From positions 1,116,001 to 1,180,000 of the forward strand of contig NZ_CP135052.1 in the NCBI RefSeq assembly GCF_029193595.2: a stretch of DNA of 64,000 nucleotides, written 5' to 3'. Under the pieces are notes generated by a model. The model did not search any database. It was not told the DNA's origin and saw nothing but the letters and a program-made list of their open reading frames with translations. Below are positions 9,060-18,983 of this stretch, in pieces. This stretch comes from Providencia hangzhouensis (GTDB lineage Bacteria; Pseudomonadota; Gammaproteobacteria; Enterobacterales; Enterobacteriaceae). Numbering within the stretch: position 1 is the first letter of the stretch; each line of letters starts with the position of its first letter. The position numbers and the translations under genes were made by a program.

Positions 9060-9986
9060 ATGTTGCTTCGCTCGGGAGTAGCTCTTGCTATTTTTTCCTA
9101 TATCTTATGGGGAATAACACCATTATTTTATCGTTTACTTCCCGGTGCGGAACCTTTAGAGCTACTTGCAGAACGTCTTATCTGGTCTGTGCCTATACTT
9201 TTTCTTGTTCGCTTAATTATCAAAAATAAATCTTTATGGCGTGAGGTATGGTCTGACAAACAGTCGATAATTCTATGTTTATTTAGTTCGTCGGTTATGG
9301 CGATATCTTGGACAACATTTACTTATGCATTAACCCACGGGCAGGTGTTAGCTGCTAGTCTTGGCTATTTTATTAACCCATTATTTTCTATTTTACTTGG
9401 TGTTTTGTTCCTTCGCGAACGGCTTGTTTTTGCAGAAAAAATGGCTGTTATTTTTATTTGTGCGGGGGTCGGTTACCAAATTTGGCAGTATGGTGAATTA
9501 CCTATTTTAGCGTTAGTAATGGGGAGTGCTTTTGCAGTCTATGGGTTAATTCGTAAATTTATTCGATTTGATGTGATTACGTCTTTATTTCTAGAAGCAC
9601 TTTGGCTGCTTCCCATTGCAATAGCGATCACTTGGTGGTTAGCATCTCATGGTCTAAGTGCCGTGACGCAAGGGGATTGGCAAATTAAAGTTCTTTATAT
9701 GTTAGCGGCGCCTGTCACGATAATTCCTTTGCTCTTTTTTACCGCAGCGATTAAACGGACATCATTAACGGTGATTGGTTTAGCGCAATATATAGAACCA
9801 ACAATTCAATTTTTATTGGCCGTATTTTTATTTAATGAGCTCTTTGATTGGGTCAAAGGTATTAGTTTTTCACTTATTTGGATTGGTTTAATGTTTTGTG
9901 TATTAGCTATTTTACGCAAACAGTATATTAAATTTTCTCACAAAGAACCCTTTATTACTGGGCGCGATAAAACACCATTAGATTAA
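9060..9986 (+). CDS. rarD: EamA/DMT-superfamily transporter, RarD-like
   Basis: The product is a 308-residue inner-membrane protein with about ten hydrophobic segments arranged as two EamA repeats. Segments such as LAASLGYFINPLFSILLG, FAVYGLIRKFI and LGLAQYIEPTIQFLLAV-type stretches match the RarD group. E. coli RarD was named for a chloramphenicol-sensitivity phenotype; its substrate is unknown. The gene appears to stand alone. The ATG at 9060 is used; a longer frame-shifted ORF at 9047 is ignored. RarD membership is likely, transport function only inferred. Confidence 0.8.
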   Translation: MLLRSGVALAIFSYILWGITPLFYRLLPGAEPLELLAERLIWSVPILFLVRLIIKNKSLWREVWSDKQSIILCLFSSSVMAISWTTFTYALTHGQVLAASLGYFINPLFSILLGVLFLRERLVFAEKMAVIFICAGVGYQIWQYGELPILALVMGSAFAVYGLIRKFIRFDVITSLFLEALWLLPIAIAITWWLASHGLSAVTQGDWQIKVLYMLAAPVTIIPLLFFTAAIKRTSLTVIGLAQYIEPTIQFLLAVFLFNELFDWVKGISFSLIWIGLMFCVLAILRKQYIKFSHKEPFITGRDKTPLD

Positions 9987-10051
9987 ATAATAATTATTAT
10001 TATCAATCGATTATGAAAATTTTTTTTATAGTGTTTTTTCCTTGATAGTAA

Positions 10052-10067
10052 AAGCAAACGATTGCGT
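10052..10067. promoter_or_regulatory. PurR box upstream of purT
   Basis: AAGCAAACGATTGCGT matches the PurR consensus ACGCAAACGTTTGCGT at 14 of 16 positions. It lies 42 bases before the purT ATG, where repression by PurR with hypoxanthine or guanine would be expected. Confidence 0.8.
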
Positions 10068-10108
10068 ATATAATTGGTATCAACTTTTTGTCGGTAAGGT
10101 CATCAATC

Positions 10109-11287
10109 ATGAATCAATTAGGTACTGCGCTGTGTAAATCTGCAACAAAAGTCATGCTGTTAGGTGCTGGAGAGTTAGGCAAAGAAGTTGCGATTGAATG
10201 TCAACGATTGGGCATCGAAGTTATTGCGGTTGATCGCTATGATAATGCGCCAGCGATGCATATTGCACACCGCAGTTATACGATAAACATGCTTGATGGC
10301 GAAGCGCTGAAACAAATAGTCTCACGGGAAAAACCTGATATTATCGTGCCTGAAATTGAAGCAATTGCGACACAGGTATTGATGGAGCTTGAACAGCAAG
10401 GACAAAAAGTGGTTCCGTCTGCGAAAGCCATTGTACTTACTATGGATAGAGAAGGGATCCGTCGTTTAGCGGCAGAAGAGTTGAAATTGCCAACATCAGA
10501 GTACCAATTTGTAGACAGTAACCCCGATTTTATTGCAGCGGCAGAAAAAATTGGGTTTCCCTGTATTGTTAAGCCTGTGATGAGTTCATCAGGAAAGGGA
10601 CAAAGTGTGATCCGCTCTCGAGCAGAATTAGATCAGGCTTGGGATTATTCGCAGCAAGGTGGGCGAGCAGGGCAGGGGCGTGTAATTGTTGAAAAAATGG
10701 TTAATTTTGATTTTGAAATTACATTGTTAACAGTCAGTGCGGTGGATGGTATTCACTTTTGTGCGCCTATAGGTCACCGACAAGAAAAAGGGGATTACCG
10801 TGAGTCTTGGCAGCCGCAGTACATGAGTGAGGCTGCGTTGAAAAAAGCGCAAGACATTGCCAAGAAAATTGTAACCTCTCTAGGAGGTTATGGAATATTT
10901 GGTGTTGAATTATTCGTATGTGGTGACGATATCATTTTTAATGAGGTTTCGCCTCGTCCCCATGATACGGGGATGGTGACGCTTATTTCGCAGAGTTTAT
11001 CTGAATTTGCATTACATGTTCGTGCATTTCTTGGTTTCCCAATTGGCGTGATCCGCCAATATGGGCCGAGTGCTTCAGCGGTTATTTTACCTAATTTACA
11101 AAGCCAAAATGTGGTTTTTTCAAATATTGGTGCTGCTTTGGGGTCTGACACCCAATTACGGTTATTTGGTAAACCTGAAATTGCAGGAACTCGTCGGTTA
11201 GGTGTGGCTTTGGCGATTGCGGATTCTATTGAAAATGCATTAGATATGGCTAAGAAAACCGCGAATACAGTGTGTGTTTCTGGTTGA
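10109..11287 (+). CDS. purT: Formate-dependent GAR transformylase 2
   Basis: PurT makes formyl-GAR from GAR, formate and ATP in the third step of purine synthesis, independently of folate. It has 392 residues from the ATG at 10109, behind TAAGG; the upstream TTG at 10088 is less likely. It has an ATP-grasp fold: the N-terminal [17 protein letters not shown] loop, the central [17 protein letters not shown] nucleotide loop, and metal-binding [16 protein letters not shown] near residue 290. Length and motifs are normal. The PurR box upstream fits membership in the purine regulon. Confidence 0.97.
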   Translation: MNQLGTALCKSATKVMLLGAGELGKEVAIECQRLGIEVIAVDRYDNAPAMHIAHRSYTINMLDGEALKQIVSREKPDIIVPEIEAIATQVLMELEQQGQKVVPSAKAIVLTMDREGIRRLAAEELKLPTSEYQFVDSNPDFIAAAEKIGFPCIVKPVMSSSGKGQSVIRSRAELDQAWDYSQQGGRAGQGRVIVEKMVNFDFEITLLTVSAVDGIHFCAPIGHRQEKGDYRESWQPQYMSEAALKKAQDIAKKIVTSLGGYGIFGVELFVCGDDIIFNEVSPRPHDTGMVTLISQSLSEFALHVRAFLGFPIGVIRQYGPSASAVILPNLQSQNVVFSNIGAALGSDTQLRLFGKPEIAGTRRLGVALAIADSIENALDMAKKTANTVCVSG

Positions 11288-11301
11288 TCTTGATGAATTT
11301 T

Positions 11302-11330
11302 GCGCTCAATGACTCTAAGTGAGTGAGCGC
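11302..11330 (+). terminator. Hairpin after purT
   Basis: GCGCTCA (11302-11308) pairs with TGAGCGC (11324-11330), followed by a moderately T-rich stretch. It is a probable terminator. Confidence 0.55.
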
Positions 11331-11508
11331 TTGTATACTTTAATTTTAACTTTGAGATTATCTTCATATAAGACTTTATTTACCTTTATTCCTAGTTTCA
11401 CTGAAATAGATATCCGCTATCTTTAATTAAGCGAGTATTTAATAGAGCAAAGTTGATGAGCTTAGCGTCTTATCACTTAGTAGGCATAAAAGTAGAATAA
11501 GGAAAGTT

Positions 11509-11964
11509 ATGATGATTCATTATGTAGTTGGTTTAATGTCATTAGGATTAATATCTTTTTTATCAACAGCGCAAAATCTTGAACAACAATTCAGTTTATG
11601 GGTAGAGAACGAAAAAGATAAAATCGAGTGTTTTGAGCAACAATCTTCATTTAAGTATTGTTTAGGTAAATCATCGAATAAAGGCTTAGCTGTTTTTGAC
11701 CAAAAAGGACAAGAGATTTACCAACTTTACTATTTTGATAATTGGCCTGATGAAGCGCAAGACGGGGTATATCGAATTCGCAAAGAAAATAAAATTGGTT
11801 TTGCAGACGCAATTACTGGGGAAATCGTGGTTGATGCAATTTATGATTGCGCGTATCCCTTTGAAGCAGGGAAAGCGAAAGTCGGTATCGGATGTGAAAC
11901 GCAAACAGATGGTGAACATAGTTGGTGGGTTGGTGGTAAATGGACAACAATTACACGCCAATAG
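11509..11964 (+). CDS. Small exported protein with WG-repeat-like segments
   Basis: The product is 151 residues. The N-terminus (about 1-21) is hydrophobic and ends near STAQN, fitting a signal peptide, so the mature protein is probably periplasmic. The body holds short beta-hairpin units (KGLAVFDQKGQEIY, NKIGFADAITGEIVVDAIYDCAYPFEAGKAKVG) of the WG/KWG-repeat type. Three cysteines remain in the mature part, C40, C47 and C113, plus C125. AAGGAAAG precedes the double ATG. The function is unknown; it has its own intergenic borders on both sides. Confidence 0.65.
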   Translation: MMIHYVVGLMSLGLISFLSTAQNLEQQFSLWVENEKDKIECFEQQSSFKYCLGKSSNKGLAVFDQKGQEIYQLYYFDNWPDEAQDGVYRIRKENKIGFADAITGEIVVDAIYDCAYPFEAGKAKVGIGCETQTDGEHSWWVGGKWTTITRQ

Positions 11965-12393
11965 CACATAGATATTATAAAGCTTTAGATAACCTAACTT
12001 TGAGATTTCACGTTATTAGTGAAATTTGTTTACAATAAACTTCATTTTATTCATATGAGTTACATTTTTTAACTTATTGAAAACAAATCAGAATCGTTAT
12101 GTGGATCACATTTTTGACCTCATATTCCCTTCCTTAAAACCATTTAAAGTAAAAAACAAACCGCTTAATTCTATATGGCACCACTTAGCATAACTTTAGT
12201 CATTTGCTGAGTGTAATTTCATACCATATACACCATGGCAGAGCTCAATTTTTTAATTCAATACAGTTCAACCACTGCCAATTAAAAAACCATCAACGAT
12301 AAATGATAAGCAACGAAAACACAGCGATATCGTTTTTTAAGATGGTTAATACAAAATCAATGGCATGTTCGTTTTACCTCAGAAGGGTGTTCT
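11965..12393. promoter_or_regulatory. btsT upstream region with hairpin and candidate CRP site
   Basis: ATTTCAC (12005-12011) and GTGAAAT (12019-12025) form a hairpin that may end the preceding gene. CGTTA-N6-TCACA at 12095-12110 keeps one perfect CRP half-site and three of five bases of the other. E. coli btsT is known to be activated by CRP and by the BtsSR pyruvate system. I cannot identify a BtsR site with confidence. Confidence 0.45.
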
Positions 12394-14547
12394 ATGAACA
12401 AAAATGGTATTTTAAAGCACATTCCGTGGATGATCCTCGGGATAATCGGTGCAGTCTGTTTAGGGGTTGTTGCACTCAGACGCGGTGAGCACATTAGTGC
12501 GCTGTGGATTGTCGTCGCTTCTGTGGCGGTGTATCTCATCGCATATCGTTATTACAGCTTATATATTGCTAAGAAAGTGATGAAGCTGGACGAAACACGT
12601 GCGACCCCAGCCGTCATTAATAATGATGGTTTAAACTATGTTCCGACAAATAAAAATGTTCTATTTGGTCACCACTTTGCCGCTATTGCAGGGGCTGGGC
12701 CATTAGTCGGACCCGTTCTTGCGGCGCAAGTAGGCTATTTACCCGGTACCTTATGGTTACTAGCTGGGGTTGTGTTAGCCGGTGCGGTGCAAGATTTCAT
12801 GGTGTTATTTATTTCATCACGCCGTAATGGTGCATCATTAGGGGAAATTGTTAAAGAGGAGCTTGGCCCGATTCCGGGAACGCTGGCGCTCTTTGGGTGC
12901 TTCCTAATCATGATCATTATCCTTGCTGTATTAGCATTGATTGTGGTGAAAGCCTTGGCAGAAAGCCCATGGGGTGTCTTTACCGTTGTTTCAACAGTGC
13001 CTATCGCATTGTTTATGGGGATATATATGCGATATATCCGGCCGGGGCGCGTAGGTGAAGTTTCTGTTATCGGTATTGTTCTGTTAGTTGCTTCCATTTG
13101 GTTTGGTGGTGTGATTGCTCATGACCCATACTGGGGCCCAGCACTGACATTCAAAGACACGACGATCACTTATGCGTTAGTCGGTTATGCGTTTGTTTCA
13201 GCATTATTACCTGTATGGTTAATTTTAGCGCCTCGTGACTATTTAGCGACCTTCCTGAAAATTGGGGTTATTGTTGGTTTAGCGATTGGTATCGTTATTC
13301 TAAACCCTGAATTAAAAATGCCAGCTGTCACCCAATTTGTTGATGGCTCCGGTCCTGTTTGGAAAGGTACTCTATTCCCATTCTTATTTATTACCATCGC
13401 TTGTGGTGCGGTATCCGGTTTCCATGCGCTTATTTCTTCAGGGACAACACCTAAGTTATTAGCAAACGAAAAAGATGCGCGTTACATCGGTTATGGTGCA
13501 ATGTTAATGGAGTCATTTGTTGCGATTATGGCACTGGTAGCGGCTTCTATTATCGAACCAGGCTTGTATTTTGCAATGAATACACCACCGGCAGCGTTGG
13601 GTATTACTATGCCTAACTTACATGAACTGGGTGGTCCAGATGGCGCAGCTATCATGGCTCAGCTCAAAGATGTGTCTGTTCATGCAGCCGCTACAGTGAG
13701 TTCATGGGGCTTTGTGATTTCACCTGAGCAAATCATGCAAACAGCGAAAGATATTGGTGAGCCGTCGGTGTTAAACCGTGCAGGTGGTGCACCGACATTA
13801 GCGGTAGGTATTGCGTATGTCTTCCATGAAATCATGCCTGCGGCAAATATGGGCTTCTGGTATCACTTTGGTATTCTGTTTGAAGCGCTGTTTATCTTAA
13901 CCGCATTGGATGCAGGAACCCGTTCTGGTCGCTTTATGCTGCAAGATTTATTAGGTAACTTTGTTCCGTTCTTGAAGAAAACCGATTCACTGGTTGCGGG
14001 TATCATCGGTACAGCGGGATGTGTTGGGTTATGGGGTTACTTATTGTATCAAGGCGTTGTTGACCCACTGGGCGGTGTTAAGAGCTTATGGCCTCTGTTC
14101 GGTATCTCGAACCAAATGTTAGCAGCGGTTGCTTTAGTCTTAAGTACAGTTGTATTGATTAAGATGAAACGCAGTAAATACATTATGGTGACTGTCTTAC
14201 CTGCAGTATGGCTATTAATCTGTACAACTTGGGCATTAGGACTGAAATTATTCAGTGATAACCCACAACTGGAAGGGTTCCTATACTTAGCGAAATCTTA
14301 TAAAGATAAGATTGCGGCAGGTGGTGCAGAGTTAACTGCACAAGAAATTACTAATATGAATCACATTATTATTAATAACTACACCAACGCTGGGCTGAGT
14401 ATTCTATTCTTAGTGGTTGTTTACGGTATCATTTTCTACGGTATCCGCGTTGGGATGAAAGCACACAAAAACCCAGAGCGTACAGACAAAGAAACACCTT
14501 ATGTTCCTGTACCTAAAGAGGGCGTGAAAGTTTCATCTTCACATTAA
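12394..14547 (+). CDS. btsT: Pyruvate/H+ symporter BtsT (CstA family)
   Basis: This is an inner-membrane carbon-starvation-family transporter of 717 residues with many membrane segments. It follows E. coli BtsT (formerly YjiY) almost residue for residue, including KHIPWMILGIIGAVCL at the start, FGHHFAAIAGAGPLVGP, and the C-terminal tail RTDKETPYVPVP, which helps separate it from CstA. E. coli BtsT takes up pyruvate with high affinity. The paralogue CstA would be the alternative, but the yjiX-yjiA neighbours support BtsT. The btsSR regulator genes are not in the window. Confidence 0.92.
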   Translation: MNKNGILKHIPWMILGIIGAVCLGVVALRRGEHISALWIVVASVAVYLIAYRYYSLYIAKKVMKLDETRATPAVINNDGLNYVPTNKNVLFGHHFAAIAGAGPLVGPVLAAQVGYLPGTLWLLAGVVLAGAVQDFMVLFISSRRNGASLGEIVKEELGPIPGTLALFGCFLIMIIILAVLALIVVKALAESPWGVFTVVSTVPIALFMGIYMRYIRPGRVGEVSVIGIVLLVASIWFGGVIAHDPYWGPALTFKDTTITYALVGYAFVSALLPVWLILAPRDYLATFLKIGVIVGLAIGIVILNPELKMPAVTQFVDGSGPVWKGTLFPFLFITIACGAVSGFHALISSGTTPKLLANEKDARYIGYGAMLMESFVAIMALVAASIIEPGLYFAMNTPPAALGITMPNLHELGGPDGAAIMAQLKDVSVHAAATVSSWGFVISPEQIMQTAKDIGEPSVLNRAGGAPTLAVGIAYVFHEIMPAANMGFWYHFGILFEALFILTALDAGTRSGRFMLQDLLGNFVPFLKKTDSLVAGIIGTAGCVGLWGYLLYQGVVDPLGGVKSLWPLFGISNQMLAAVALVLSTVVLIKMKRSKYIMVTVLPAVWLLICTTWALGLKLFSDNPQLEGFLYLAKSYKDKIAAGGAELTAQEITNMNHIIINNYTNAGLSILFLVVVYGIIFYGIRVGMKAHKNPERTDKETPYVPVPKEGVKVSSSH

Positions 14548-14599
14548 GTCACCCTTCAACGGATTTGAACATCGAAAGGTGCTCAATAAATGAAAGGTC

Positions 14600-14629
14600 G
14601 CCCTACATTATGTGCTCATGATGTAGGGC
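14600..14629 (+). terminator. Intercistronic hairpin btsT-yjiX
   Basis: GCCCTACAT (14600-14608) pairs with ATGTAGGGC (14621-14629). No U tract follows, so it is more likely a partial terminator, processing site or mRNA-stabilising hairpin than a full stop. It ends 19 bases before the yjiX ATG. Confidence 0.5.
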
Positions 14630-14648
14630 ATTTGTATTGGAGAGGCTG

Positions 14649-14852
14649 ATGTTTGGAAATCTCGGCAAAACAGGAAAATACCTCGGGCAAGCCGCACGTA
14701 TGTTAATTGGTATTCCTGATTATGATACTTATGTGCAGCATATGAGTGATAACCATCCAGACAAACCTGTGATGACATATAAAGAATTTTTTCGCGAAAG
14801 ACAAGATGCACGGTATGGTGGTAGTGGTAAAGGCGGATTTCGCTGCTGTTAA
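14649..14852 (+). CDS. yjiX: YbdD/YjiX family small protein
   Basis: The product is 67 residues and matches E. coli YjiX across its length ([20 protein letters not shown], then [14 protein letters not shown] at the end). The ATG at 14649 is chosen because GGAGAGG lies just upstream; the in-frame ATG at 14637 would overlap that site. The family is conserved next to cstA or btsT genes, and the molecular role is not established. The C-terminal double cysteine is a family hallmark. It lies between btsT and yjiA, and all three genes are probably co-transcribed. Confidence 0.9.
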   Translation: MFGNLGKTGKYLGQAARMLIGIPDYDTYVQHMSDNHPDKPVMTYKEFFRERQDARYGGSGKGGFRCC

Positions 14853-14874
14853 TCAATGAAGTGTGAGGGCAATA

Positions 14875-15843
14875 ATGAAACCTATTAGCGTAACAATTTT
14901 AACCGGTTTTCTCGGTGCAGGTAAAACGACTCTCCTTAGCCATATTCTTCATGCTGAGCATGGTCATAAAATCGCAGTGATTGAAAATGAGTTCGGTGAA
15001 GTCCCCATTGATAACGCAATAATTGGTGATCGTGCGACACAAATTACTACATTAAGTAATGGATGTATTTGTTGTAGCCGTTCGAATGAATTAGAAAATG
15101 CCTTATTAGATCTATTAGATGGCCTTGATAGTGGAAAATTAGACTTTGACCGTCTGCTCATTGAATGCACTGGCATGGCAGATCCCGGGCCGATCACTCA
15201 AACCTTTTTTTCCCATGAAGTCCTCTGCGAACGTTATGTATTAGATGGGATTATTACCTTAGTGGATGCTGTTCACGCTGATAAACAATTAAATGATTTC
15301 GCCATTGCTCAAGCGCAAATTGGCTATGCAGACCGTATTTTATTGACCAAAACCGATATTGAGCCAAATAATGAAGCTTTAATTGAACGTTTACAACGAA
15401 TTAATGCAAGGGCGCCGATTTACTCAGTCATTCACGGTGATATTGACCTGAGTATGTTATTAGATATCGACGGTTTTTTATTGGATTCACAATTAAATGT
15501 TAAACAACCGACATTCCGTTTCGCCCCTAAACAACAAAATGAAGTAGGCTCGATTGTTCTCGAATTTAATTACCCTGTTGAACTGATGGCGGTTTCTCAG
15601 GTAATGGAAGAATTATTACTTGGCTTTGCAGATAATTTACTGCGCTATAAAGGGATCCTTTCCATTGTGAATGAGCCAAAACGCTTATTATTCCAAGGTG
15701 TTCAGCGTCTTTATAGTGCGGATTGGGATAGAGACTGGGAAGTTGATGAACAACGCCGCAGTGTATTAGTGTTTATTGGTATTGACCTACCAGAAGAGAT
15801 GATCCGCGAAAAATTCGCAGCCCTAGAAGTTAATTCAAAATAG
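14875..15843 (+). CDS. yjiA: COG0523-family metal-binding GTPase YjiA
   Basis: The product is 322 residues. The P-loop GFLGAGKTTL is near residue 10, the metal-binding CxCC motif is in NGCICCSR, and the guanine-specificity motif is LTKTD. The ENEFGEV and ECTGMADPGP segments are characteristic. Family members are metallochaperone-like GTPases that bind Zn, Co or Ni; the client of YjiA is not known. The ATG at 14875 is preferred to an upstream GTG because GAGGGC precedes it. It is the third gene of the btsT-yjiX-yjiA set, 22 bases after yjiX. A short A-rich tandem repeat and two ERIC-like elements follow. Confidence 0.94.
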   Translation: MKPISVTILTGFLGAGKTTLLSHILHAEHGHKIAVIENEFGEVPIDNAIIGDRATQITTLSNGCICCSRSNELENALLDLLDGLDSGKLDFDRLLIECTGMADPGPITQTFFSHEVLCERYVLDGIITLVDAVHADKQLNDFAIAQAQIGYADRILLTKTDIEPNNEALIERLQRINARAPIYSVIHGDIDLSMLLDIDGFLLDSQLNVKQPTFRFAPKQQNEVGSIVLEFNYPVELMAVSQVMEELLLGFADNLLRYKGILSIVNEPKRLLFQGVQRLYSADWDRDWEVDEQRRSVLVFIGIDLPEEMIREKFAALEVNSK

Positions 15844-15900
15844 AACAATTCAAAAAAAAAGAATTTCAAAAAAAAGAATTTCAAGAAAAGAAATTCAAAG
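15844..15900. repeat. A-rich short tandem repeat
   Basis: About three and a half copies of a 15-16 bp unit resembling GAATTTCAAAAAAAA lie between the yjiA stop codon and the first ERIC-like element. This looks like slippage at an AT-rich repeat border. Confidence 0.65.
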
Positions 15901-15902
15901 TC

Positions 15903-16003
15903 ATTAGCGGCGTAGCAAGGCGGCAAAAGAGCCAATCCCTAGGAGCATACACAAGTATGTGACTAGGGTTGGCGAATGCAGCTAACAACGCTACGGCGTT
16001 AAG
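15903..16003. repeat. ERIC-like element 1
   Basis: The core CCTAGGAGCATAC ... GTATGTGACTAGG matches the ERIC core (CCCAGGAGCTTAC ... AAGTGACTGGGG). The outer arms TTAGCGGCGTAGC and GCTACGGCGTTAA are near-perfect inverted repeats. Its orientation is opposite to the copies after 38 kb. Confidence 0.85.
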
Positions 16004-16011
16004 GGCGAAGA

Positions 16012-16113
16012 ATTAGCGGCGTAGCAAGGCGGCAAAAAGCCAACCCCTAGGTGCATACAAAATATGTAACTAGGGTTGGCGAATGTAGCTAACAACACTG
16101 CGGCGTTAAGGGC
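16012..16113. repeat. ERIC-like element 2, tandem with element 1
   Basis: It is a direct repeat of element 1 with about ten substitutions, 109 bases downstream. It overlaps the end of cyuA and supplies that gene's stop codon. Confidence 0.85.
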
Positions 16114-17428
16114 GCGCTTTAGCGGCCATAATTTCAATAATCTGCACGTCAGTATGTCTCATAGAACCCGCAGCTAAAGAACATAAATTGGCAATGGACT
16201 GGTCGACATCATCAGAAACAATACCATCCGACCCTCTGACACAGCTATTATCTAATGCCATTAGCACGGCTTTATAAGCGGCACTCGCACTGGTTGACAC
16301 CTTCATTGCACAACTGTTTGATGCACCATCACAAATCATACCACTAACATCACCAATCATACTGGAAATTGCCATTGCGACGACTTCATAGCGGGATTCT
16401 AGTAACCAAGCGATGCCTGCAGCAGCCCCCATAGCTGCTGTTGTCGCAGCACATAGTGCCGATAACGCAGGAAGCTGGTTGTGAATATAAATAGCCATTA
16501 AGTGTGACAACATTAAGGCTCGAGCCAGTTGCTCTTCAGAAGATTGCAAATAATCTGCAGTGACAACTACCGGCATGGTTGCTGCAATACCTTGGTTACC
16601 TGACCCTGAATTACTCATTGCGGGCAATACAGCCCCTCCCATGCGCGCATCAGAAGCCGCGGAGGTACGGATCATAATTTCTGACATTAAGTCTTTTGAA
16701 AGCAAACCACGGTCTCGCTGGGTTTGTAATGTTTTGCCGATATGTAAGCCATAAACATTGCGTAAACCTTCTTGAGATAAGGCTTCGTTTAAATGCGCGG
16801 CTTCAAGAATAAAACGAATATCCTCTAAAGGCGCTTCGGTGGCAAATTGATAAACAGATTTAGCAGTGACTGGCGGTAGTGGGATGTCAGCTGCACAGTC
16901 AACTGGAGATTCATGGTGAGGTTGAGCCGTTGTGGCATCAAATACGGTGTGATTGTTATGAATAATTTTAACAATATTCGTATGTGACCCCGCAATGATG
17001 ACGGTTGCGGATTCTGTTTGGGTATATACCGTGGCTTCGGAGTAGATAACATCGTCGCAAGGGTGCTTAATATCAACGGTAATAGCCCCTTGTGCTAACA
17101 TGGTTTTACTTAATGCAATGGCATCCTCAGATGCTGATTTTAATACTTCTAAACCTGCTTCAGCATCACCGCCAACTGCACCAAGGGCTGCAGCAATGGG
17201 TAGACCAACCATTCCTGTTCCGGGTACGGTTACGCCCATACCATTTTTCATGAGGTTAGGGGAAACGAAAGCACAGACTCGGGTCACTTTGCCATTAAGA
17301 AATGAAGCCGCTTTGGCGGCAGCATATGCCAATGAAATTGGCTCAGTACAACCTAAGGCAGGCTTTACTTCTTGCTTTACTGCGTTGATAAAATATTGCC
17401 AAAGTAGTGGTTGTGATTGAGCATGCAT
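16106..17428 (-). CDS. cyuA: L-cysteine desulfidase CyuA
   Basis: This enzyme (formerly YhaM, UPF0597) degrades L-cysteine to pyruvate, ammonia and sulfide using an iron-sulfur cluster. It has 440 residues. Characteristic runs include [15 protein letters not shown] near the N-terminus, [31 protein letters not shown] stretches, and [21 protein letters not shown] near residue 375, where cluster cysteines lie. The ATG at 17428 is preceded by AAGGGGAC; the longer frame from 17497 adds a basic segment with no family counterpart. The partner permease and regulator (cyuP, cyuR) are not adjacent. The last residue and stop codon fall inside an ERIC-like element. Confidence 0.92.
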   Translation of the reverse strand: MHAQSQPLLWQYFINAVKQEVKPALGCTEPISLAYAAAKAASFLNGKVTRVCAFVSPNLMKNGMGVTVPGTGMVGLPIAAALGAVGGDAEAGLEVLKSASEDAIALSKTMLAQGAITVDIKHPCDDVIYSEATVYTQTESATVIIAGSHTNIVKIIHNNHTVFDATTAQPHHESPVDCAADIPLPPVTAKSVYQFATEAPLEDIRFILEAAHLNEALSQEGLRNVYGLHIGKTLQTQRDRGLLSKDLMSEIMIRTSAASDARMGGAVLPAMSNSGSGNQGIAATMPVVVTADYLQSSEEQLARALMLSHLMAIYIHNQLPALSALCAATTAAMGAAAGIAWLLESRYEVVAMAISSMIGDVSGMICDGASNSCAMKVSTSASAAYKAVLMALDNSCVRGSDGIVSDDVDQSIANLCSLAAGSMRHTDVQIIEIMAAKARP

Positions 17429-17590
17429 GGCAAGTCCCCTTAATAAAATCTTTTTTGATTTTATTATTTTAAACAACAGTCTGGAGAAAAACTTCACTAA
17501 GTTAGGGGATTTAAAGAGAGTGGAGAGAAATATTATCTCTAATTTGAATTATAAAAATGAAAAATTTCTAACTTTGAGCTTAGTCACAAA

Positions 17591-17618
17591 AGTCCTGCCT
17601 ATAATATTCGGCAGGACT
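17591..17618 (-). terminator. Terminator downstream of the MATE gene
   Basis: A perfect 9-bp stem, AGTCCTGCC (17591-17599) with GGCAGGACT (17610-17618), is followed by a short T run when read on the minus strand. Confidence 0.75.
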
Positions 17619-17636
17619 GAGTGATAACTGAACAGA

Positions 17637-18983
17637 TTAGCTTTCTACATCAAGACGCTTACTTTGCCACTTACGTGAACGCCAGCGCCATGCATTGGTT
17701 AAGCCGCGCAACCATTCATCAGCAAAGAAACCTAACCAAATACCTAAGAGGCCCATCTCCATTTTTATGCCTAAGAAGTAGCCTAATGGGATAGCGACGC
17801 CCCACATAAAAATAATAGCGGTACACAGAGGAAAGCGAGCATCGCCAGAGGCACGCAAGGCATTTACCATCACGATATTAATTGTTCTGCCGGGCTCTAA
17901 GAACACCGAAAGTAAAAATAATGGCAGCAGTACCTTAATAATACCTTGGTCATCAGTAATATTATTTAAGATAGGATCACGGAATAACCAAAAGGCAATA
18001 ACGACACCAATTGTTACGTAAAAACCCATTTTAAGGCTTTTTACACCGCGCCTAAAGGCATCTTCAAAGCGTTTTGCTCCAACAAGGTGGCCAACCATAA
18101 TTTCATTACCAATACTGATAGAGATCCCGAACAGCATGATAAACAATGACAATTGGAAATAGAGCGTTTGTGCCGCAAGAGGCGTTTCCCCCATGAGACC
18201 GATAAACGCAGATGCGGTCATAAAATGGAGGATCCACACAAGATTTTCCCCCGCAGAGGGTAATCCAATATGTAAAATCTTACCCAACATTTTCCGTGAC
18301 CAGTGTATTAACATCATTGGGACAAATTTAATTCTCAGCCCATAAAACAGTAGGCAGAAAAGTAAAATAACGGCAACAATACGCCCAACGACTGTTGACC
18401 AAGCAACGCCTTCAAGGCCGTATTGTGGTAAGCCGAAGAAACCATAAAGCACAATGATATTACCAAATACTGTAATCACATTAGCGATTAATGTGACCCA
18501 CATTGCGGGTTGCGCTTTACCATAAACCCGCAAGCATGCCGCTAAAATAATTGAAATCGCTTCAGGGATTAAACAAATCCCTAGAATACGTAAATAAGTA
18601 TAACCATCAGCCATTAAATGCGATGGCATATTCATAATAGTTAGAATGCTATAGCCAAAAAATAACGCAACTAATGCGCTGGAAAAACCAAGAATAAAGT
18701 TAAACGCGATTGAAATATGAATCGCTTGGCTGGCTTTTTCTCGGCGGCCTGCCCCTAGGTATTGGGCTATAACAACGCTACACCCCACACTGATAAAGTT
18801 AAAAATAGTGATAAATAGGTCAAACACTTGGTTTCCCACCCCCATAGCAGCAAGGTAGGCTGTAGACACGTGACTAACCATGTAGGTATTAATTAATAAT
18901 GTGGCCAAATGAAGAAAAATATCGATAAAAATTGGCCAGCTGAGCGAAAAGAGTGACCGCTCAGTCACATCGGATTGATGCAT
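17637..18983 (-). CDS. MATE-family efflux transporter
   Basis: The product is a 448-residue inner-membrane protein with about twelve hydrophobic segments in two homologous halves, each carrying MATE-type motifs (GVGNQVFDLFITIF; GISISIGNEIMVGHLVGA). Members export drugs or metabolites against Na+ or H+ gradients. The sequence is closer to the YeeO/PmpM-like branch than to NorM in my reading, but that subfamily call is uncertain and no substrate can be assigned. AAAGGTTC precedes the ATG. It diverges from the DAP dehydrogenase gene across 199 bases. Confidence 0.85.
   Translation of the reverse strand: MHQSDVTERSLFSLSWPIFIDIFLHLATLLINTYMVSHVSTAYLAAMGVGNQVFDLFITIFNFISVGCSVVIAQYLGAGRREKASQAIHISIAFNFILGFSSALVALFFGYSILTIMNMPSHLMADGYTYLRILGICLIPEAISIILAACLRVYGKAQPAMWVTLIANVITVFGNIIVLYGFFGLPQYGLEGVAWSTVVGRIVAVILLFCLLFYGLRIKFVPMMLIHWSRKMLGKILHIGLPSAGENLVWILHFMTASAFIGLMGETPLAAQTLYFQLSLFIMLFGISISIGNEIMVGHLVGAKRFEDAFRRGVKSLKMGFYVTIGVVIAFWLFRDPILNNITDDQGIIKVLLPLFLLSVFLEPGRTINIVMVNALRASGDARFPLCTAIIFMWGVAIPLGYFLGIKMEMGLLGIWLGFFADEWLRGLTNAWRWRSRKWQSKRLDVES

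Noticed and set aside
9987..10010. Fur-box-like sequence after rarD
   Set aside because: The 15 of 19 match comes from a simple AT-rich run (ATAATAATTATTATTATC), and neither neighbour is an iron gene.
10888..11367. 159-codon frame on the minus strand within purT
   Set aside because: It lies antisense to a certain gene, has no ribosome site and no family resemblance; it is a frame shadow.
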